DNA from: Enterococcaceae bacterium
GTDB taxonomy: Bacteria > Bacillota > Bacilli > Lactobacillales > Enterococcaceae
Direction of reading: 5' to 3'
Assembly (NCBI GenBank): GCA_022649665.1
Contig: JALCOL010000012.1
Span: 1 to 64,000 of the forward strand
Length of the DNA: 64,000 nt
The position numbers and the translations under genes were made by a program. The notes beneath the pieces are model-generated. The model saw only the letters and a program-made list of their open reading frames with translations. It made no database searches and was not told the origin of the DNA. Of this stretch, positions 60,997 to 64,000 are shown one piece after another. Numbering within the stretch: the first letter of the stretch is position 1; every line of letters starts with the position of its first letter.

Positions 60997-61716
60997 GTGA
61001 AATCTTATCAGCGGATCTACCATGAAATCGAAGAAGCGATCCTCGCCGGCCGCTACCAGCCTGAAAGTTTTCTGCCGAGCGAAAATCAATTGAGCACACA
61101 ATATGATGTCTCGCGCGACACGGTCCGCAAAGCACTCGCCTCACTCGTCGCCAACGGCTATATCCAAAAAATCCGCGGCAAGGGCTCGATCGTGATCCAG
61201 CGCGAACAATTGCGTTTCCCGCTATCGGGTCTGACAAGCTATCACGAGCTGCAGCGCGCTTATGGTTATGATTCAACAACGGAAGTAGTTTCGCTGGAGA
61301 AGGCGATCATCACCCCGGAGCTCGCTGAATCGAGCGGCTTTTCAGTGGGCGAAGAAGTTTGGAAGACTGTCCGGATCCGCAAGATCGACGGTCAAAAAGT
61401 CATTTTGGATAAAGACCTGCTGCTGGTCAAGTATATCCCGGAGTTGACGGAGGAGAATTTGACGCATTCGCTTTACCATTATATCGAAAGCGATCTCAAG
61501 CTTGCGATCGCTTATGCGGAAAAAGAAATCACGATCGACAACTTGACGCCTGAAGACCATTTGCTCGATCTTCATGAGAATGATATCAATATCGTTTCCG
61601 TCAAAAGCCGCGTCTATTTAGCAGACGCGGCGCAATTTCAATATACCGAGAGCCGCCACCAAGTCGACAAATTCCGCTTTTTCGACTTCGCGCGCCGCAA
61701 CCCGAGTGTTTACTGA
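60997..61716 (+). CDS. treR: Trehalose operon repressor, GntR/HutC type
   Basis: A 239-aa regulator: GntR winged helix (YQRIYHEIEEAILAGRYQPESFLPSENQLSTQYDVSRDTVRKAL) and UTRA ligand domain (about 85-235). GTG start behind AGGAGG. Divergence from treB supports the name; trehalose-6-P is the inducer in characterised TreR. Confidence 0.95.
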   Translation: MKSYQRIYHEIEEAILAGRYQPESFLPSENQLSTQYDVSRDTVRKALASLVANGYIQKIRGKGSIVIQREQLRFPLSGLTSYHELQRAYGYDSTTEVVSLEKAIITPELAESSGFSVGEEVWKTVRIRKIDGQKVILDKDLLLVKYIPELTEENLTHSLYHYIESDLKLAIAYAEKEITIDNLTPEDHLLDLHENDINIVSVKSRVYLADAAQFQYTESRHQVDKFRFFDFARRNPSVY

Positions 61717-61721
61717 CCTGG

Positions 61722-62522
61722 TCAGCGGACCAATAGTCGCAGTTTTCTCTCTGTCACGGCATCGCCCGCATTTTGCATCACAAGATACTGCTCGGCGCTC
61801 GGCACTTTCATGACACTTTCGACCAAATACAAGTCGCCGACCGGCACCGTATTTAAAATGATCCGCTGCTCTTCAAAATCGCAAACAGACAGCTGATTCC
61901 ACGCATCCAAAAAAATTGGATCGCTCTTGAGTGCTTGAAAGATCGAAAGCAGAAAAGGCGAATCCGCATTTTGTCCGCACAGCTGCCGAAAGACCGAAGT
62001 CAAATATACCGCATAATGCTCCCAGCTGATCAGATTTTCGCGGTAATACTCCTCTTGGAAGACCCGGTAGATCCAATTCCGCTTGAGCGGCGGAACTTCG
62101 GACGAATAATGATAAACTTGCTCATAGCCTTGGTTCGCTGCGATGATTGTCATATTGCGGTCGATCGCAAACGCCGGATGCGGATCCAAGACGTTCAGCC
62201 AGTCAAAAATACTTTGATTGACTTCCATGATCGGCCGCGCCGGCGGAACAAATCCGGCTAGATTGAATACATAATTGATTTCTGACTGGTCGAGCTTCAG
62301 CGCTGTACATAGGCTCTCCAATACTTCAGCGGAAGGCGCCGCACCGGTCCTGCCCTGTTCGATCCGCGTATACCAATCCGTACTCACGTGCGCCAAAGCG
62401 GCCACTTCTTCGCGCGTCAACCCGCTTGTTCGCCGCTTCCTGTTCTGTGAAACCGGAAATTGTTCGACATTCGCATTCTTTCGGCGATACCGGAAAAAAT
62501 GTCCTAACACTTTCTCGTTCAT
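61722..62522 (-). CDS. XRE-type regulator with MmyB-like C-terminal domain
   Basis: A 266-aa protein: N-terminal helix-turn-helix (RTSGLTREEVAALAHVSTDWYTRIEQGR) and a C-terminal MmyB/MLTR PAS-like domain (HPAFAIDRNMTIIAANQGYEQVYHYSS) known to bind fatty acids in homologues. The ATG after GGAGGTG is preferred over the GTG at 62531. It converges on treR with a 5-bp gap and is divergent from gap. Confidence 0.85.
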   Translation of the reverse strand: MNEKVLGHFFRYRRKNANVEQFPVSQNRKRRTSGLTREEVAALAHVSTDWYTRIEQGRTGAAPSAEVLESLCTALKLDQSEINYVFNLAGFVPPARPIMEVNQSIFDWLNVLDPHPAFAIDRNMTIIAANQGYEQVYHYSSEVPPLKRNWIYRVFQEEYYRENLISWEHYAVYLTSVFRQLCGQNADSPFLLSIFQALKSDPIFLDAWNQLSVCDFEEQRIILNTVPVGDLYLVESVMKVPSAEQYLVMQNAGDAVTERKLRLLVR

Positions 62523-62536
62523 TTGCCTCACCTCCG

Positions 62537-62557
62537 CATAGGAGAAGTTATCCTATG
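62537..62557. promoter_or_regulatory. Operator candidate of the MmyB-like regulator
   Basis: CATAGGA (62537-62543) and TCCTATG (62551-62557) form an inverted repeat just upstream of the regulator, overlapping its leader. Confidence 0.55.
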
Positions 62558-62569
62558 ATAAATCAGCTC

Positions 62570-62598
62570 TTACTGTTGTTATTCAAGCACAGTATACT
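62570..62598 (+). promoter_or_regulatory. Promoter of gap
   Basis: TTACTG (62570-62575) and TATACT (62593-62598) with 17-bp spacing, followed by AAAGGAGG before the start codon. Confidence 0.6.
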
Positions 62599-62640
62599 AT
62601 ACACGTAGCTAAGAAAGACAGTAAAAAGGAGGAGTTCCAT

Positions 62641-63666
62641 ATGACAGCAAAAATTGGAATCAATGGTTTTGGACGAATCGGCCGCTTGGCTTTTCGCCGT
62701 ATCCTGCAGCAGGAAAAATCAGGAAATCTCGAGGTCGTAGCGATCAATGATCTGACTTCGACGAAGATGCTCGCTCATTTACTTAAATATGATTCAACCC
62801 ATGGCGTATTCGATGCAGACGTGACCTACACAGAAGACTCGATCGTCGTGAACGGCAAGAATTATCATGTCTATGCGGAACCTGATGCCCGCAAGATCCC
62901 GTGGGCAAAACAGGACGGTGTCGATCTGGTGCTCGAATGTACCGGCTTCTATACCTCCAAAGAAAAATCACAAGCCCATCTCGATGCCGGCGTCAAACGC
63001 GTTTTGATCTCTGCACCCGCAGGCAATGATGTAAAAACGATCGTTTACAACGTCAATGACGATATTTTGACTCCCGAAGATAAAATCATCTCCGTTGGGT
63101 CCTGCACGACAAACTGCTTGGCGCCAATGGCTGAAGCGCTCGATAAAGAATTCGGCATCGAAGCCGGCACGATGACGACAGTCCATGCCTACACTTCAAC
63201 GCAAATGATCTTGGACGGTCCCGTTCGCGGCGGCAACTTGCGTGCAGCTCGGACCGCTGCTTCCAACATCATCCCGCATTCTACCGGTGCTGCAAAAGCG
63301 ATCGGTCTCGTATTGCCGAACTTGAAAGGCAAACTCCAAGGCCATGCACAACGGATCCCAGTGGACGATGGTTCATTGACCGAACTCGTGACCGTCTTGA
63401 ATACCAAAAACTTGACCGCCGACTCAATCAACCAAGCGGTGAAGAAATATACTGAAAACAACGAAAGCTTCGGCTGGAACGAAGATGAGATCGTTTCAAG
63501 AGATGTCGTCAACTCGACATTCGGCTCGATCTTTGATCCGACACAAACCGATGTTGTCACCACTGCCAACGTTCAGCTCGTGAAAACCGTTGCTTGGTAC
63601 GACAACGAATACGGCTTTACTTGCCAAATGGTTCGGACACTCGAAAAATTCGCAGATCCAAGCTAA
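62641..63666 (+). CDS. gap: Glyceraldehyde-3-phosphate dehydrogenase
   Basis: A 341-aa GAPDH: NAD-binding [16 protein letters not shown], catalytic cysteine in [13 protein letters not shown] and [38 protein letters not shown], ending with [16 protein letters not shown]. Single gene with its own terminator, not joined to pgk, which suggests a paralogue or a rearranged glycolytic locus. Confidence 0.98.
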   Translation: MTAKIGINGFGRIGRLAFRRILQQEKSGNLEVVAINDLTSTKMLAHLLKYDSTHGVFDADVTYTEDSIVVNGKNYHVYAEPDARKIPWAKQDGVDLVLECTGFYTSKEKSQAHLDAGVKRVLISAPAGNDVKTIVYNVNDDILTPEDKIISVGSCTTNCLAPMAEALDKEFGIEAGTMTTVHAYTSTQMILDGPVRGGNLRAARTAASNIIPHSTGAAKAIGLVLPNLKGKLQGHAQRIPVDDGSLTELVTVLNTKNLTADSINQAVKKYTENNESFGWNEDEIVSRDVVNSTFGSIFDPTQTDVVTTANVQLVKTVAWYDNEYGFTCQMVRTLEKFADPS

Positions 63667-63688
63667 GTCATGAAATTTAGATGAAACG

Positions 63689-63726
63689 AAAGCTCCCCTT
63701 CGAAAATGAAGAGGAGCTTTTTTTGG
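63689..63726. terminator. Terminator of gap
   Basis: AAAGCTCCCCTTC (63689-63701) pairs with GAAGAGGAGCTTT (63708-63720), one mismatch, then a T-run. Confidence 0.9.
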
Positions 63727-64000
63727 TGGTTATTGTGTGGTGGATTTATAACTGCTGATATAATGTAGTTGAGAGATAAGGATAGACTTGTTTATGATGC
63801 GCCTCACCGCAGAATACAATACATTCCGCCACTGATTCCCATTTGTAAAAGAAGGAGTGGCTAATCACTGCTAATGTACTTTGAGTTTCTCTTGCGAATA
63901 CTGTTCGAATTGATTACTCTGCCGATTCGTGCACTAATTGGTTGATAAGTTAAATCTAAAATATGCAAGTTGGATGATCCGACTGAACAACACTACTGAT
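63727..64000. other. Right-edge spacer without a recognised gene
   Basis: A 56-codon stop-bounded minus-strand frame (63746-63913) with protein-like composition (WESVAECIVFCGEAHHKQ) has no start codon or ribosome site and is left uncalled. A TATAAT at 63760-63765 could be a promoter element for something beyond the window. Confidence 0.5.

Noticed and set aside
63746-63913. Minus-strand 56-codon open stretch with protein-like composition
   Set aside because: No start codon with a ribosome site, no recognised family, and close to the window edge; kept only as a note.
1-64000. CRISPR arrays, tRNA or rRNA genes, prophage or intact IS elements
   Set aside because: No regularly spaced direct repeats, cloverleaf-like or rRNA-like segments, transposase or phage structural genes were found on reading both strands; the Mor-type genes lack any phage context.

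Overview
The window is a chromosomal segment of a low-to-mid-GC Firmicute, almost certainly one of the Lactobacillales. The evidence is a WxL/DUF916 cell-surface cluster, H2O2-forming pyruvate and lactate oxidases, an ECF vitamin-type transporter, PTS operons, Mga- and RpiR-type regulators, strong AGGAGG ribosome sites and frequent TTG/GTG starts. I cannot decide between Lactobacillaceae and Enterococcaceae. No rRNA, tRNA, CRISPR array, prophage or intact transposon was seen.

Layout. 0.1-2.8 kb: zinc-ribbon membrane proteins (one fused to a class-A beta-lactamase-like domain) behind Mor-type regulators. 2.8-6 kb: WYL regulator and a GntR-ABC operon ending in an unlisted 50-aa gene. 6-9.8 kb: a TudS-like desulfidase divergent from a complete ECF transporter (S, T, two ATPases). 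9.8-17.3 kb: housekeeping and stress genes (VTT protein, hydrolases, DNA glycosylases, Ogt, TetR pair, MerR-TipAS, Gdx exporter with a structured leader). 17.4-20 kb: pyruvate oxidase and a methyltransferase. 20-25.8 kb: a five-gene operon joining a SAM methyltransferase, a fused FecCD permease-ATPase, a binding lipoprotein, a divergent MoeA-like protein and a DUF364 protein, with Fur-box-like sites upstream. 26-29 kb: EFR1 ferredoxin, an MBL protein and lactate oxidase. 29-36.7 kb: the WxL surface cluster with an Mga-like regulator. 37-45 kb: an AT-richer block in which a PTS, a GH4 phospho-glycosidase, NagA, a C-S-lyase-type PLP enzyme and an M20 amidohydrolase form one operon under an RpiR regulator, flanked by an HsdR remnant. 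45-54 kb: an aminoglycoside-nucleotidyltransferase-like gene and an eight-gene LacI operon (epimerase, sugar kinase, HxlA/HxlB-like, permease, hydantoinase, zinc peptidase). 54-57 kb: MarR-FUSC pair, SemiSWEET, and a second Mor/zinc-ribbon pair. 57-61.7 kb: trehalose operon treBC with treR. 61.7-64 kb: MmyB-like regulator and gap.

How the genes fit together: trehalose and unknown sugars enter through PTS systems and feed glycolysis (gap). Lactate oxidase plus pyruvate oxidase could turn lactate into acetyl phosphate with two H2O2. The most promising undescribed systems are (i) the MoeA-like/DUF364/fused-ABC metal-type operon, (ii) the PTS-GH4-NagA-C-S-lyase-M20 cassette, which looks built to dismantle an imported amino-sugar-thiol conjugate, (iii) the hydantoinase/HxlAB/kinase operon, and (iv) the repeated Mor-regulator plus zinc-ribbon membrane-protein pairing.
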